The position numbers and the translations under genes are program-made. From positions 15,953,812 through 16,017,811 of the forward strand of contig CM072161.1 in assembly GCA_036850595.1 (NCBI GenBank): a stretch of DNA of 64,000 nt. Reading direction: 5' to 3'. The stretch is from Rhyacichthys aspro (Eukaryota > Chordata > Actinopteri > Gobiiformes > Rhyacichthyidae). The notes under the pieces are model-generated. The model had not been told where the DNA came from. It saw nothing but the letters and a program-made list of their open reading frames with translations, and ran no database searches. Numbering within the stretch: the stretch's first letter is position 1; each line of letters begins with the position of its first letter. Positions 31,658 to 44,654 of the stretch are shown piece by piece.

Positions 31658-34600
31658 CTATTCCACTTGATCCTTCTCTTTTCCTTTAAGTTTTGTCCTC
31701 AGATTGGCCACATCTTTTGTACTACAGAAACAAGAAAGTGAAAAGATCAAATCACATTATCACTTTTAACATTTTCGATTCATAATAATCATTAATTAAA
31801 GAATGACATTTCAACAATATTATACTCCATATATTTTAATGACATTACTTTTGAATGAATAGCTGAGGCACAGAGGCCTTACTCTACACCATGCTTTATC
31901 TTCAAACTCTTGAAATACCAAAGGTAGGTGTCATAGGTACATAGTTACCTCAGAGGAATGAGAATAATCCCACAGGTTAGGTTCAGCTGCTGAAGGATTG
32001 TAGTAAGGTTTGGGGTAGAAAACTGTAGAGATGATTACCAATCAAATTATAATATAAATACCTGCTGCAAAAACAGTAGTGAAGTATTGTTTTGAGAAAG
32101 TTATCTACATACATTTGGAGCTGGGATACAGGCAGTAGGTGTTTCACTGTAGATTTGATTTAGGGCTTTCTGAAGGTTGACTGCCTGCTGAGTGAGTCGC
32201 TTCAGGTACTCTGTGCTCTCCTTCGTTCTGTCATGATCCTCACCAACCTTTATTTGTGCAGTTTTAACAGTTAGCATAAACCATAGCACATTAGTTAGTA
32301 AAGTGTATTTATAAATGAGTGCACCTGGCTTTTGTAAATTGAACAAGCCTCTTTCTCATGTTGCAGAGCAGTTCTGAAGTCGCCTTTACTTTCCATCAGA
32401 GTGGCAAGCACATGATGACTGCACAGAAAATAGAAACAAAGTGTTACAACAGATGTTATATTGAAATTGATAATATTCAGATGCCCAGTGTTTTCACCAT
32501 GTTTTTATGTTACAATTCACTTTAATGTACTTCTATTTTTATAAGTCTTCTTTAAACAATCAAATGAAACCCAATGTTTATCTATATACCTCATGTGAAA
32601 GTTACATGCTCAATTACCTTTGAGCATGTTTGAGAGACATGGCACCGTAGTATTTGGAGGTTAAAGTTAAGGCATTTTCTAAAAACATGTGGGAGAGCTC
32701 ATACTCCATCAGTCCATGTAGTACCAAGCCCAGCATACTCTACAAAAGATATAAGTGTTTGTTGTTTTACAGTATTTCAACACAAATATTTATTAAAGAA
32801 AAATATGAAAAGGTTGTGTTATTTACATCTATCAGTGCGACCTGTGGATGGTCCTCTCCACACACGAGCAGAGAGAGGTATCGAGCGCGATACAGGAGCT
32901 GGAGCGACGTGGAGTGATGACCTCCAGCAAAACAGTACAGAGCGAGGTAAGTCTGAATCAGAAAAACAGTAAAAGTATTATATTCAAAAATGAATTGATT
33001 TGATTTTGGTCAAATGTCTGTTGATACCTCACTCACTCACATAGTCTTGAATGGTCTGAGGGTGGTCTACGCCCTGCACCCTTTCACTTGTAATAACACT
33101 CTTTTCCTGGTGGCTCATCGCCTGTGATACAGGGACAAAGAGAGAAGGTTTACCAAATGTAAACACCAAAAGACACAGGCAGGATTACTGATCACACTGG
33201 GCTGGAGGCAAAGCTAATTACTTCTGTGTAGTCACCCAGGATGTAGCTGAGGCGTCCCAGGAGGCGCAGACACGAGCAGACATCTTCATGCAACACTCCA
33301 CAAATGCTGCTGAATAAGGTCATGGCTTGGCTAATCAACTCATAGCCATCTTTGAGGAGGCCTAAAGAACACAAAATATATAGTTCTTAAAGTTTATTTT
33401 TGGCTTTATTAGTTACAGAAAACAGGTAACCGTAAGAGACTCCAATTAAGGGGCAATAATAGAAGGCCATTCTGTGTCCAAGTACTTATGTATATATAAA
33501 GGTTTTAACCAACCACTCTGTACTGCCTCCTGTGCATCCTGTACAAGCCGAGAGGCATCTGTTGATGTTGGGTTGAGATGTTTAACCACAGGAAACATGT
33601 TGACAATGTCTTCTTCAACAAATACTGGCCTGTGTCGAGCCTCAAAGACATACTCCCTCAACAGCACCTGAACCCAAAGCAAACAAGAAAAAGAGCACAT
33701 AATATTAGTTAAGTTTTAAGTACAAGGGAGGGTTTATTTAAGAGTCTATGTACTGTATGGAAGATAGGATTTATATAAAAAGCTGTTTCACTCGAAGCAG
33801 CTGTGCCTGTTCATTTCATCTGACATAATGTCTTTAAATGTTTTATGAAGACAAGCATGAAAGATGGCTGACCTGGATGCCTGTTTTGATGGATATCTCT
33901 CTCAGCAGAGAAATCCTCTGCAGGCTGTGCTTTTCTATGACTTCCTCAATGCTCTTACTGAATACAGAGAGAACAATAATGTTAAAATATTACATACAAC
34001 AGACTCAGGCTTGGACAGAGAGCCCCACCTGTCTATAGTGTAGTGAAAATACTCTTCAGACTCTTTCCTGATTCTGCTCCAAAGGTCAACAGGGGTCAGC
34101 TTGGCCCAAACAGTCTCTGCCGACAGTGCGGCTCGACTGCCCTGACTGCGCCGCCGCCGACTCCTGCGTCGAGTGAGAAGCTCGTCGGAGCAGGATTCAA
34201 GGAAACAAGAAGAGGAACTGAGGAAGCAGTTCAGGAAGTGACTGACAGCGGCGGAGAACGATGCAGGTTCCACGTCCTGCCGAAAACAGGAAATTGATAA
34301 TGTACAACAATGAATGTTCAGTGATTTATCTTATGTTAGTGTTAAAGCTTTTTTTTACCTGCAGATAGTTCCTGAAGATGTGTTTTGCACTTCTCACTAT
34401 GATCTCACTGATAGAAATCCTCTGTCATCAAACAATGTGGTGTAGGTTATACATAGTAAACAGAACACTCCTTTATTATACAGAGATTTGTGATTTACAG
34501 TTTCTATAATTCTCTTGAGGTTTTAGTTTCTTATTTTCAAATTATGGCTCTTACAAAAATAATACACATAGACGATATTAGTTCAAATTAGTGTTTGATA

Positions 34601-37600
34601 CGAGAGTATTATTAAAGCATTATAATGAATTAAATTAAATATTGTTATTGCAACATACTCTACCTTTACATGGCTAAGTCTTTCTTTCTCCTTCATTGTG
34701 TCAAGCTGCTCCAGGAGAGTTCCTAGATATCGCACGTTGACACCACATTGGTGCAGCACAGAGGTCAAAGTGGACCCATCCATCACGGCTGTGGCGTGCT
34801 CCAGGCAGTCGTTCAGCTAAGACAGATACAGCAAAAATATACATATAATGACATATTTATGCACATGAGAGATTATAGTTTCAATCTCTCACCACTGCAG
34901 GAATCTGGTGAGAGAACACAAAAGCAGCCACATCCCATAATAAGTGCTTCTGCCTCTGGACCTCCTCCTCGCACTCCGAGGGGAAACGCACACCTACAGC
35001 AACAACAACACATGCTTTAATTGTTTTTAATACACCTTATTATTGTGGTGTGTGTATGTCACACCTGGAGAGCAAACATCAGGGTTGAAGCGGATGTCGA
35101 AGCAGGAGTCACTCACTGATCCAACAGACCTACACGCCCTCATGATCACGCCTGGTTTAAGAAGATCTGCAAACAGAAAAGGTTTACTAAGCAGGACTGC
35201 ACCAAACCATAGTGTAACAGCATAAATCACAACCGGCTCAATAAATACCACCGCCGAAAATATTAGACTCCCTTTTACTCTTTCTGGCAGATCATTTTTA
35301 TATATGCCAGGAGTTTATTAACTTACCATCTTCTTTCTGTGCTACATTTTTGTTCTCAGTGATCTCTTCTGAATCTGCTGTTTCTCTGAGATCTTTGGAA
35401 ACTGACTTGACATAAATTTCATACCTGCAACAAAACACAAGGAATAACCATTTAAAGACTCATTGCCTCAAGTTAAATTTGTTCTTTGGTTGGTGTACTG
35501 ACCTGTTCTGAATGAAGGCCTCTACCAGCTCTGGTCTGAGGCTGGACAGTTTGTGGCGGTTTTCACGTGGGTATCCGAACTGTACACACTCCTTTGGTAT
35601 AACCTGATCGTTTTTATTTTCTGCCATCTGAAAGTTAAAATCTGGAGGGAAAGTTCGCAGTAGGTCCAAGATGTAGGCTCGTCCATCATTCCCAAAAATA
35701 CCTTTAGTTTCGATGCCAGAGCAGAGTTCAACTGGGGTTTCGTTATGGTCGAGTACTTTGTGACGCTGGATTTTCAGAGGGCGACAGGTTTTATCCAAAA
35801 GCTCCAGAAATCTAGGATAAATCACTTCTATGGTCAGATGTCATCCAGGTGAGAAATAGCAAAAATGTGCATTTTACCTGCAGTGTGTAAAGACAGTCTT
35901 TCCATAGTCATTAGAGCCATAGACCAAAGGCTGCTCCTGAGTTTTCTCTAATAATCCAGGAACTATCGTCTGTGCAATGACTCGAAGGCCACGATAATCT
36001 ACTACTGCTGTCCCAAGAGTGTGAAGCCCTTTTATGTCAACCGATGCATATGCCTACAACAAAATACAGACTGTTATGGATAATGGCAATAGCCTGGGTA
36101 TATTTATAACAGCAGTCTGATTATTGGCAGATTAAGATACCATTTCTGCTCATACTTTCATTTTTATGTAGTCAGTTGTCAGAATAGTTACCTGTGCTCC
36201 TCTCAGGTCACGAATAGCAGCTGTGTGTGCAGCAGCATTGCCCCCTAGAGGGCTGTAGTGCTCTGATATGTCAAACCCCAGACTGAAAAAGATGTTGTTC
36301 CAGATGAACATCTGTAAATGAGGTGCCTCTCCTGGATTTAAAGGCACAACATTACCATCAGCTACTGCCACAGCCCCTTGGGTCGCAGCTGCAGTGAAGT
36401 CAGCACTGGTCTGAGAACAGACACAGATCAGAAGAGGATCAGAACATAGTGCCCCAGCAATTCAAAAGTCTGAAAGTTTAGCAGTGTGGTAAATATTATT
36501 AATGTATTGCCTCACCTTGAATATGCTCTTTTCTCTTACAATGCGATCCTGTAGTGAGTCCCTGGGAAGTTCTCTGGATCCCTGCAGCTCCTCGTTCCAG
36601 TCTCGACTCTGCATTTAAATAACATCTGTGAGCCTTAAAGGCTAGGAGTCCATCAAGGTATGAACCATAAGAAACAGGGGCATTGTCTGTATTTTTAAAA
36701 ATCATTTCATGTATATTTTTAACCTGTCCGGCTGTGTGCTCGTCCTGACCCATGCGGCTGGTGTGTGTCTCCTCTGCTCGGACACCATCCAATAGGTGGT
36801 CTCCTTGAGGGGCGAGCCATGTAAACAATTGAAAAGGTGTTGCAATTCTCTCATAAGGGTGTTGCTGAACTCTAATTATAAACAGACAATGACATTATTG
36901 TACACAGGGTCCGTTGATGATAATGTACTCACTTCCTTTTCTTGAACAATAATAATAATTAAAAAAAACAATATACACTAAATATTTTTGTACCTCACCT
37001 CTTCTTCTGCAAAGTGCTGAAGTTTTTCCTGAATGCAGGGCTGACCTGACTCAACAGCTCCACCAGTGAGTGGCAGAGGATTTTAGGAACTGCAGGTTTG
37101 GGATTAAAACTGAAGGCAGTAGATCTGTGATAAAAACAATTATAATTAAGTATGATAAGGAACATGAAATCAAGTCAAAACCAGGAAGTGTGAAATGAAA
37201 TACAGACTGGTTGATGTAAAAACCACGAGTGGAGGATGTGATGTTGAGCTCTTTGTCTTCCATGGTCAGGACATTGAGGTACAGCAGGTCCCCGTGCATC
37301 TTCCTGTTTCCAGGAGGAGGGTTCCAGCTGCTCATGGTCAGGACTCGAAGGCACTGTAATGGCTTTCCAACACAAACACACCCAAATACTTCTGCTTCAA
37401 TACAACAGTAACACTCAACAGTATCTGCTCAGAGAGATATAAAAATCTTTTACCTTCCAGTCATCTCTGTCTGGCTGCAGCGGGACAAGTGGTCGGTCTT
37501 TGGACCCCGGGAGGATGTACTCAGGAGGTGTACAGTCCAGAGACTCTCCATCAGCTGCTTTCTTCTTGTCACCACTTCCACCGTCTAAGTGGAGGTAAAA

Positions 37601-39806
37601 GTGTGACAGAAGTGTTATAATAAAACACAGAACAATCATTATAACATTTACCTTTGTTTCTTTGGGTGATGAAGTCAAGATAAGACAAAGAGCTGCCGTT
37701 TAGTCCATTGTAGGCATCTGTTGGGTCGAGGCTTCTGAGGAGACTTCTGATGTGTCTAAGATGGAGACGGGCATCGCGAACAGAGTAGGAAGCTGTAACA
37801 TAAGGTGAAAAGATATTAATGACCTGCACAGTATAATGAAAAGAAGGACAAACAAATGCTGCTACCTTCAACTATTTTGATGACTGCTCCTTCTTGGAGA
37901 CCTTGGATGGATTGTAGCTCAGTCAGGTTGTCCAGTACAGCGCCCCCCAGCTGCAGAGAGAAACATGTGCGATGGCAGGTGATCTCATGGTCCATCAGCA
38001 CCTGGTGGAGCTCTGCCACCAGCATCTGCCCAGAAACCTGACAGTTTAACACAGAGAAGTCAGATTAAATAAAAATAGAAATATCTTTTTTAACAGAGCA
38101 TTGTATGAAATCAAATTGAGCACACTTTCTTTTTTACTATAATCACCTCAAGATCACAGCCTTTGAATTTGTCTTACTCTGAAAAAAAGACACTAACAGC
38201 TAAATAGAACTCTTCCTTACTATTTTTATTTTATTTTTTTAAATACACAGTCTACAACCAGATGACACTTAAGGGCTACACACTTGAGCAGAAAATACAA
38301 AGCAGTGGGTCAGTTGCTGTCAGGTTTTTGTGTCTGTAATACCTGGATTTCAAAGATGTCCGCTCCAGGAGGTTGGATTTTTACAGGAAAATTCATCTCT
38401 AGAAGATCAACTATGTCCTGAATATTATGTTTTGTCATTTCTTCAGACTGCTTAGGGGCATGTTTCTCAAGGTCTTCATCTGTTTTTAGGACAGGTGCTG
38501 CTAAACAAAATGATCATGAAACTTTTACAAGCAAGAAATACAAGGTAAAAAAAACTGTAAAATAACTCAGTGGAAAAAGTACTCAGACATATTTACCTTT
38601 AATGTGAGGTGCTTCCAGAAATAACTTATCCACTAAAAACAAGGTCATTTGTTTAGAGTTAGACCCAGACTCCTCTTCGTCCTGAAGAAGAGCGGTCTCT
38701 AAATCCACAACAAAAGGCACAGTGCTTTCATTGTCTCCTGTTTTAGGAGGTTTTTGTAAACTGTCCATGTGATCTCCATCAGACCGGCTGTCTTCACTGT
38801 CATTGTGAGAAGAACCCATAGTCTCATGTGTTTCGACTGTCGATCCATTACATTCTACAGTTTTGTGGTCAATTTTATTCACAGTTTGATCTAAAACCAC
38901 TGTCTTAGCTGAACCAAATTTAAAAGAACAGCCATCTTTTTCAGTTTTCTGCTCACTCTTGTTTTGTTTTGCAATCAGGCCTTGCTCTTCTGAAATATTT
39001 CCCACTGGCTCCATGAAAGTGGATTCTTCTTCAACAACATTTTTCTGAATCTGCAAAGAGTTGTGCTCAGTTACATCTACACTTGGCTGTGCAGCAAAAG
39101 AATCTTGTTTCACCTTTAAGACGATGGCTTTGTCCGGCTTAGTGTCCACGTCCTTTACTACTGGAACGTCTTTGAACTCTTCGATAACATCTCTTGCTTT
39201 GGTATAGTGTGCCATACTTTGTCTTTCCAAACCCAGTTTCATCACTTTGTGCTCTTCCAAACTATGCACCTTTTCTAAAATACCAGTGTTCATTTCTGTG
39301 CTGATTTCTCTCTCTGGTGTTTCCAGGCAGAACACAACCCTCTCTGTTTGTGTCTGAACTTCTGCCTGAGTCTCAGTCTGCGTTTGTACCCCCATCACAA
39401 TCTGTGTCCCCTCTTCAGTCTGAGTCTCCACTTCAGAATAAACCCTGCCTCTACATTTATCAGCTCTGTCTCCAGCCTCGTCCATCTTCCTTTCTCCTCC
39501 CAGTCCCTCCTCCTCCTCAGACACCAACAGACAGACCATAGGCTCCACTATCGCCACGTCTCCCCCCAGATTACTGCTCAGAATCAGATCAGGAAACAGG
39601 AAGTGCTCTGGTTCGAGGGCGGGGTTTGTGACACCGGTGGAGACGGTCAACAGGTCGTCTTCGGTGTCTTCGGCCAGCGCCAGGGAGTCACATTCGCTGT
39701 CTTCGCTGGACAGCAGAGGGGATCTCTCAGCCCCGGTCGGAAGTGGGGCATCTCTACATTTGAAGTAGTTTAAGAGAAAATGACAGCATTGGAATACGTT
39801 TCCCAT
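31658..39806 (-). CDS. cluh: Clustered-mitochondria (CLUH) family protein with long N-terminal extension
   Basis: 28 coding exons, minus strand: 39806-38597, 38500-38343, 38037-37866, 37792-37652, 37584-37454, 37353-37208, 37124-36999, 36871-36724, 36608-36516, 36410-36192, 36053-35878, 35811-35503, 35424-35327, 35166-35065, 34993-34893, 34816-34664, 34421-34359, 34276-34029, 33957-33873, 33667-33514, 33361-33222, 33121-33041, 32952-32827, 32739-32618, 32418-32325, 32247-32113, 32022-31949, 31721-31658. The frame stays open for 1622 codons (human CLUH about 1300). CLUH is a cytosolic protein that binds mRNAs encoding mitochondrial proteins. From about residue 441 it follows the family: CLU_N (441-514), CTPPEYILPGS segment, CLU domain with RGFYINQS and MFIWNNIFFSLGFD, the FDIRFNPDVCSPG block, and a TPR region (about 1294-1532) with DYTE, YRARYL and EHEKEA-type repeats. 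Residues 1-440 are acidic, low in similarity and unfamiliar. Diverged teleost paralog likely. Confidence 0.94.
38597..39806 (-). other. cluh exon 1: unique acidic N-terminal extension
   Basis: This single exon encodes residues 1-403. It starts MGNVFQCC, which places glycine at position 2 and cysteines at 7, 8 and 17, as in proteins that are N-myristoylated and palmitoylated. ERSPLL (about residues 27-32) fits an acidic di-leucine sorting motif. Residues 126-155 contain repeated QTQTE units. The remainder is rich in Glu, Asp, Ser and Thr and probably disordered. The donor at 38597 joins in phase to exon 2, which leads directly into the CLU_N domain, so it belongs to the same frame. Lipidation is inferred from the motif only; position 6 is Gln, not the preferred Ser/Thr. 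Confidence 0.7.
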
Positions 39807-42593
39807 GATGCTCCTGTGCACACTACAGCAATACAGAAATATGGCCTACAGAAAAAGAAAAGAAAAAAGATAATGTCACTGATGCAAATAATACAACTTT
39901 CACTGGAAAAAGATAAGCAAACTACTGCATATTTCTGTCCCAGATCTCAGATTTCCTCAGATGAAAAGTTCTGTCTTCTTCTTTTCTGCATTTTGCCCAA
40001 TATTTTCTGAACACCAGTAGAGCATCACCATTTTTATGTTATAAAGCCTCATTGAACATGGTTTGGACAAGGCTACATGTCTTATAAATGAAGTACGGGA
40101 CAACTATTCTCATAGAATATCCAAACATAACAGTGAATAACACTAAATCTAAAAATAAACAAACACTATAATGACTGCATGTGGTTCATAGCTGTACAAT
40201 GCTTGAGTAGATAAGCCTAGTATGTGTCCAGTGCATGTCTGAATGTCATCTAAGTACAGCTGATGACAAGATTATTGCATGGTATTAACAGTGTTTACAA
40301 TGAGAGGTAAACAATATTTGATTTTAAAGCTTTGTGATTTGGGCAATTTTAGAGAAACATCAGTGATACCAGTTAAAAGTACAGTACTTTTAAGTTGTTT
40401 GCATTTTTTCTCAGCATAAGTGAATCAGGGTAACGTCTATCCTCCTGTAAATCCACAAAAATGACAAGAAAGTATTTCAAGCAGGTCTAAGTAATGTCTA
40501 ACAAATCTTGTAAAGTCACATGAGAATATCCCACAACAACCTGAGCCTAAAACAGTGTGTGGGCCCTACCAGGCAGTGTTGAGCCGAGGTCCACTAAGCC
40601 ATCTCCTCTAAGCTCCTCTGCAGTTCTCTCTGTTAAAGCAGTGTGCTGAGGCTCTCCCAGGCTTCCCTCTGCTCAGCGGCTCCCCTGTCCTTGCAGAAGC
40701 CCGTTACACAAGCTGTATGTGGCACTGAGCCTGCCCTTCATAGGTGTAGAGCTGCTGGGAGCTTTCCCTTCAAGCGCTCACTTCTCATCCGAGTCCAGAA
40801 GGGGGCAACCTGTCCCCTGTTCATGATGTAACTTCCTGTATTCACATTGGCCCGTGCGATCTGTACAAATAGTTAAATGAGCACGTGAGAGCAGTGTATA
40901 AATAGCCCTGATACTATGTGACTGATAAATCACACAGTCATGCCTCTGCTCACGGATGAAACCCTTGATTTGTAGTCACCACTTTTACAGACTTTGGCGT
41001 GAACTTGAACCGGTCTTACTGGTTGCCATGGTAGCAATGCGGAGATGCATTAGGATTCTGGGCACGGTTTCCAAGACAACAGTGGGAACATTCTGCAATG
41101 GGACGTTTGAATGCTCTCTGTTTATGGTGTTTGCATTTTTTTTAATTTTATTTGACAGACAAACAGGTTACAAACTTTTTCTTGTGTTTAACTAAAAGAA
41201 GAGCTTATTTGCATACTTCCTGTCTGTTTGCAGTTACAGTCACCAAACTGTCCTGAATGTGTCTGAATGAGTGTCTGCCTATGTTATAAATAATAATAAA
41301 ATTGTGTATATACGCCAAAATGCAAAATATTGTTGCATTTCTGGTAAAAAGTTGTTTGGCATCGTTTCAATGTTTGTTAACTTCATAAACAGTTCATCAA
41401 ATTAAAAGCCTACAGTTTGAGCAACAGGCACATGTTGTTAGAAGAGAAAATATAGTCTAACTTATGTAATGTAGGTTACTTTTCATTTGCGGAACCTTAT
41501 CTCATCTTATTTATACAATATTAAAATATTATGCTTAGGAGGGCAGGATAGAAACACATTAAAGTAACCGTGAAATGTATGTGTTTTTCTGTTTGCTGTG
41601 GTCCTGTGTTTTGTTTTCATTTGGTTCATTTTTTTGCTCAACAATCACATAGGTAAGGAACATTAAAGACAAACACTTCTGCTCTTCTGCCATTACTAGG
41701 CACATTGCATGGGTTTTAATAAAGTGCAAATCATACAAAATGCCACTAAGCCGTCTACAGTGACTTTCTGAACCTGGGGTACATCTAGTGCAGTGAAAAA
41801 GCAGGCTGCCACATTGACCCATCGTTGTAGCTACAGGCCAAGCTGTGATTGACTGGATTTAAACAGGAGGCATCTAATTGAAACGGTAGGCTACAACAAA
41901 AGCTGTGTTTCCTCTTCAAGAACTTGGTCCAAAAACGTAGCTTATGCAAACATTAAGGCTCTGTTCAAGATTACCACCAAAACATGGACAACCATCAAGA
42001 GACCTTTCTCTCTTGGGCTAAAAGCTGCTGCATTACCCAAATGTTTCTGCACATGTCCAGAGTTTGTGTCAATAATCAATGTGACAAGTTCAATTCATTT
42101 ATATTCAAAAGTAAATTGCACATTTTAGTTAAGGTAGCTAACTAACACTGTATTTAAAATGGCATCATTCACACTACATGCCACTTCTTCAAAGCAACTC
42201 CATAAACGTCTCATCCTGACCCTACAAGGTTATTTGGTCCCATTAAGTCTCTAACGAGGTAAATTATTGGTGAAATATTACATGTCATGCATCCTCTACA
42301 GTTTTTTGCCAATTCCAAACCTCAAACCCCTACAGTAGCCCTGCAGGGACATTCTGTTGTCCAGTGGAAAAGGGTCAAGGACTTAAACTGCATGTGATTC
42401 AGACAGTTGCAGTAAGTAAGCATGTAAGCCGTATGCCATTTCAAACACAGCCTAACTCACTTCTACAGACAACCACAGTTACATCTCTCACATTTCAGAT
42501 ATTTCCTAGATTATGTATCAAAGCTGCATTAGGCGTCGAGTAGCGCTGGTTTTAAACGTGTCGATGGAAGACCACTTCACTTTCTCACGTCCC
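39807..42593. other. Intergenic: cluh 5' region and ccdc92b 3' flank
   Basis: The cluh start-codon exon probably begins at about 39845 (acceptor CTGTAG). A plausible 5' UTR exon ends at a minus-strand donor at 40570. Most of the rest is AT-rich, with ccdc92b 3' UTR expected from 42593 leftward. A plus-strand TATAAATAG at 40897-40905 is preceded by CACGTG at 40882-40887, without an evident gene behind it. No other coding sequence is supported. Confidence 0.5.
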
Positions 42594-44654
42594 TCACAGA
42601 GCTGTTTCTCCTTCTCCCGCTCCCATGTCCACTCTCCTGTGCACACTGCTGTCCTCTATGTCCTCCCATTCATCGTCCAGCTGCTCCCTTTCCTGCGTCC
42701 TGATTGGCCGGTTCAAGCGGAGGAGCCGGTATCTGAGAGGGACCAGGAACAGGGCGGGGTCGGGCATGGGTTGCGGCCTCTGTGGTGATGTCACTCTCTC
42801 CTGTGGGACGCACGCTCGGACTCTCTCCTCCCTCAGGCTCAGTCGACTCCGCTGGACTCTGGACTCTGATTGGCCGGGAGAAGCAGGGGGAGGCGGAGAC
42901 AGAAGCCAATCTGAACTGTCATCTTCATAACTATCATCTTCTTCTTCTTCCTCCTCCTCTTCTTCTTCTTCTCCTACTTCCTCCGTGTCTTTGGCTTCCT
43001 GTGTCCCTTCTGCAGCGGCCTCAGTGCTCTGTCGCTGCTGGAACAGTTTTAAGCGAGCGCTGTGGAGCTCGTGGCAGAGGCTGGTCGTAGCAGTGTTTTG
43101 TCGCTGTAGCTCTCGACTTAGCAGCGTGATCTTGTGGCTGCGGCGCTTCAGCTCGTCCAGGAAACGCCGCTCTTCATCCCTGAGGTTTCGTCCGAGGGCA
43201 GAGACCCGTGCCCTGCCGGCTCGCAGCTCCCCACGGGCAGCGAGCATCACGCAGTGCTGGTCCTCCAGGAGGCGCTCTGCTGCCTCACAGCGCACTGCTA
43301 ATTCTGCCTCCTCCTCTGGAAAACACAAAAAACAACACTCCATAAATGTGCAACAACTAAACAACTAAAACACTATATCCCACTAATATTTTTGAAGATA
43401 TTTTTTAAAATTGTGACCTACTGTGATTTTATTCATACATTATAATAATTTTTAAGTCTTTCCCAGCGTTTTCCCTTTTGATCGTCATAAGCAACTCATA
43501 CACTTCTCACTGTAAAATAGTATCAAATCTCAACATTTTTCAAACTAAATGCAAAAATACATTCAATGGCATAATCAGACTTTGATTGATCCATAACTTT
43601 AAAACCAAATATTAGCAAACTCAGGTTTTTCTGCTTGTACAAAGCAATTCCATTTGTTTAAAGAAGGAATATCTAACTTTTAGCCAGTAGAGGGCGCAGA
43701 TCCCTCTTAGTGCAACTGTACTGTCACTGCAGCCATATTTGTTTACAAGTAGAAACAATCTAAGCCGGCAAATTTGATAGAAAGCACGTCTTCTGAAACA
43801 GAAAGATTATTTTTGTGTATTTCGTACAAATATGACTCTGCTAGTGTCCCGTGTATTGGCCTATTTTCTTTATTATATGTGTGTAGTGTGGTGGAACACC
43901 TCACTGAAGTAATGTCTCACCATATGTCCTTGTCCCGGGATAGGAAAGTTATATGGGAGGTTTCTGTACTGTGTCAGATGGATAGGCATGATTCAACCGA
44001 TCTCATGCCTAAGAACCAGTAAATGATTATACGAATGTGTATTTTGGGGCTAAAAGTTACACCGGGCTGCTTTAAGAATTGAAGTGTATGATGTTTAGAT
44101 TTAGTGGTTGCTTTTATATGAATAATTTTGTGGAGCTGACCAAATTCTTTTGTAGCAACCCATGGAAAACTGCAGCCGCATATTCTTGTTATCTTATGTT
44201 TGCCATGTTGCTCTTATTATCGTCGCTGTCTCTGAATCTCTCGCTGTGGCACTGTAACCTTAGACTGAATGTGAGCTGAATGAAAGACAATCTGATCTGA
44301 AAAAAAAACGATCAGAAATGTCTAGAGGTTATCACGTGCAATAGGAACCTGCCTCATTACTTCCTCTTTTTCCCTGTTATAATTTGATACCTGCAGTGTT
44401 TCTGTCGGGAAACCTGGAGTCCAGCTCACAGCTCAGCTCTGCACAACAAAGGAAAAACACACCATTATACAAACTAAACAATATGCTGCATAAAAAGTTA
44501 GCGGTAAACACTGATCAGACAGACCGTGGCAGCGTCTTTTCAGGTGTGTGATCTCCACCTGAAGGCCGGTCAACATGGCCAGGTGCTCATGCTTCAGGAA
44601 GGTGATGCCCCGCTCCACCGTGGCCACCTGCTGCTCCAGCCTCCCAGCAGCCAT
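42594..44654 (-). CDS. ccdc92b: Coiled-coil domain-containing protein 92B
   Basis: Three coding exons on the minus strand: 44654-44525, 44438-44391, 43315-42594, joining to 299 codons plus TGA. The protein starts MAAGRLEQQVATVERGITFL, matching the conserved N-terminal coiled coil of the CCDC92 family. Exons 2-3 continue with EELAVRCEAAERL-type heptads and KRRSHKITLLSRELQRQ, the second conserved coiled-coil block. A run of glutamates (about 11 in a row) follows, and then MPDPALFLVP, equivalent to the CCDC92 motif MPDPTPFLL. CCDC92 proteins are reported at centrosomes and cilia. Human CCDC92B lies beside CLUH, so synteny supports the B assignment. An upstream in-frame ATG (MSRLCERRR) would lie across a probable acceptor (GAGCAG) and is not preferred. 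Upstream, a donor at about 45118 marks a likely 5' UTR exon. Confidence 0.88.
43684..43698 (+). promoter_or_regulatory. CTCF-like motif in ccdc92b intron 2
   Basis: CCAGTAGAGGGCGCA matches the CTCF core consensus closely. It lies in ccdc92b intron 2. Binding is not shown by sequence alone. Confidence 0.45.

Noticed and set aside
39807..39821. Extended CLUH start at 39821
   Set aside because: That codon is GTG; the first ATG in frame is at 39806.
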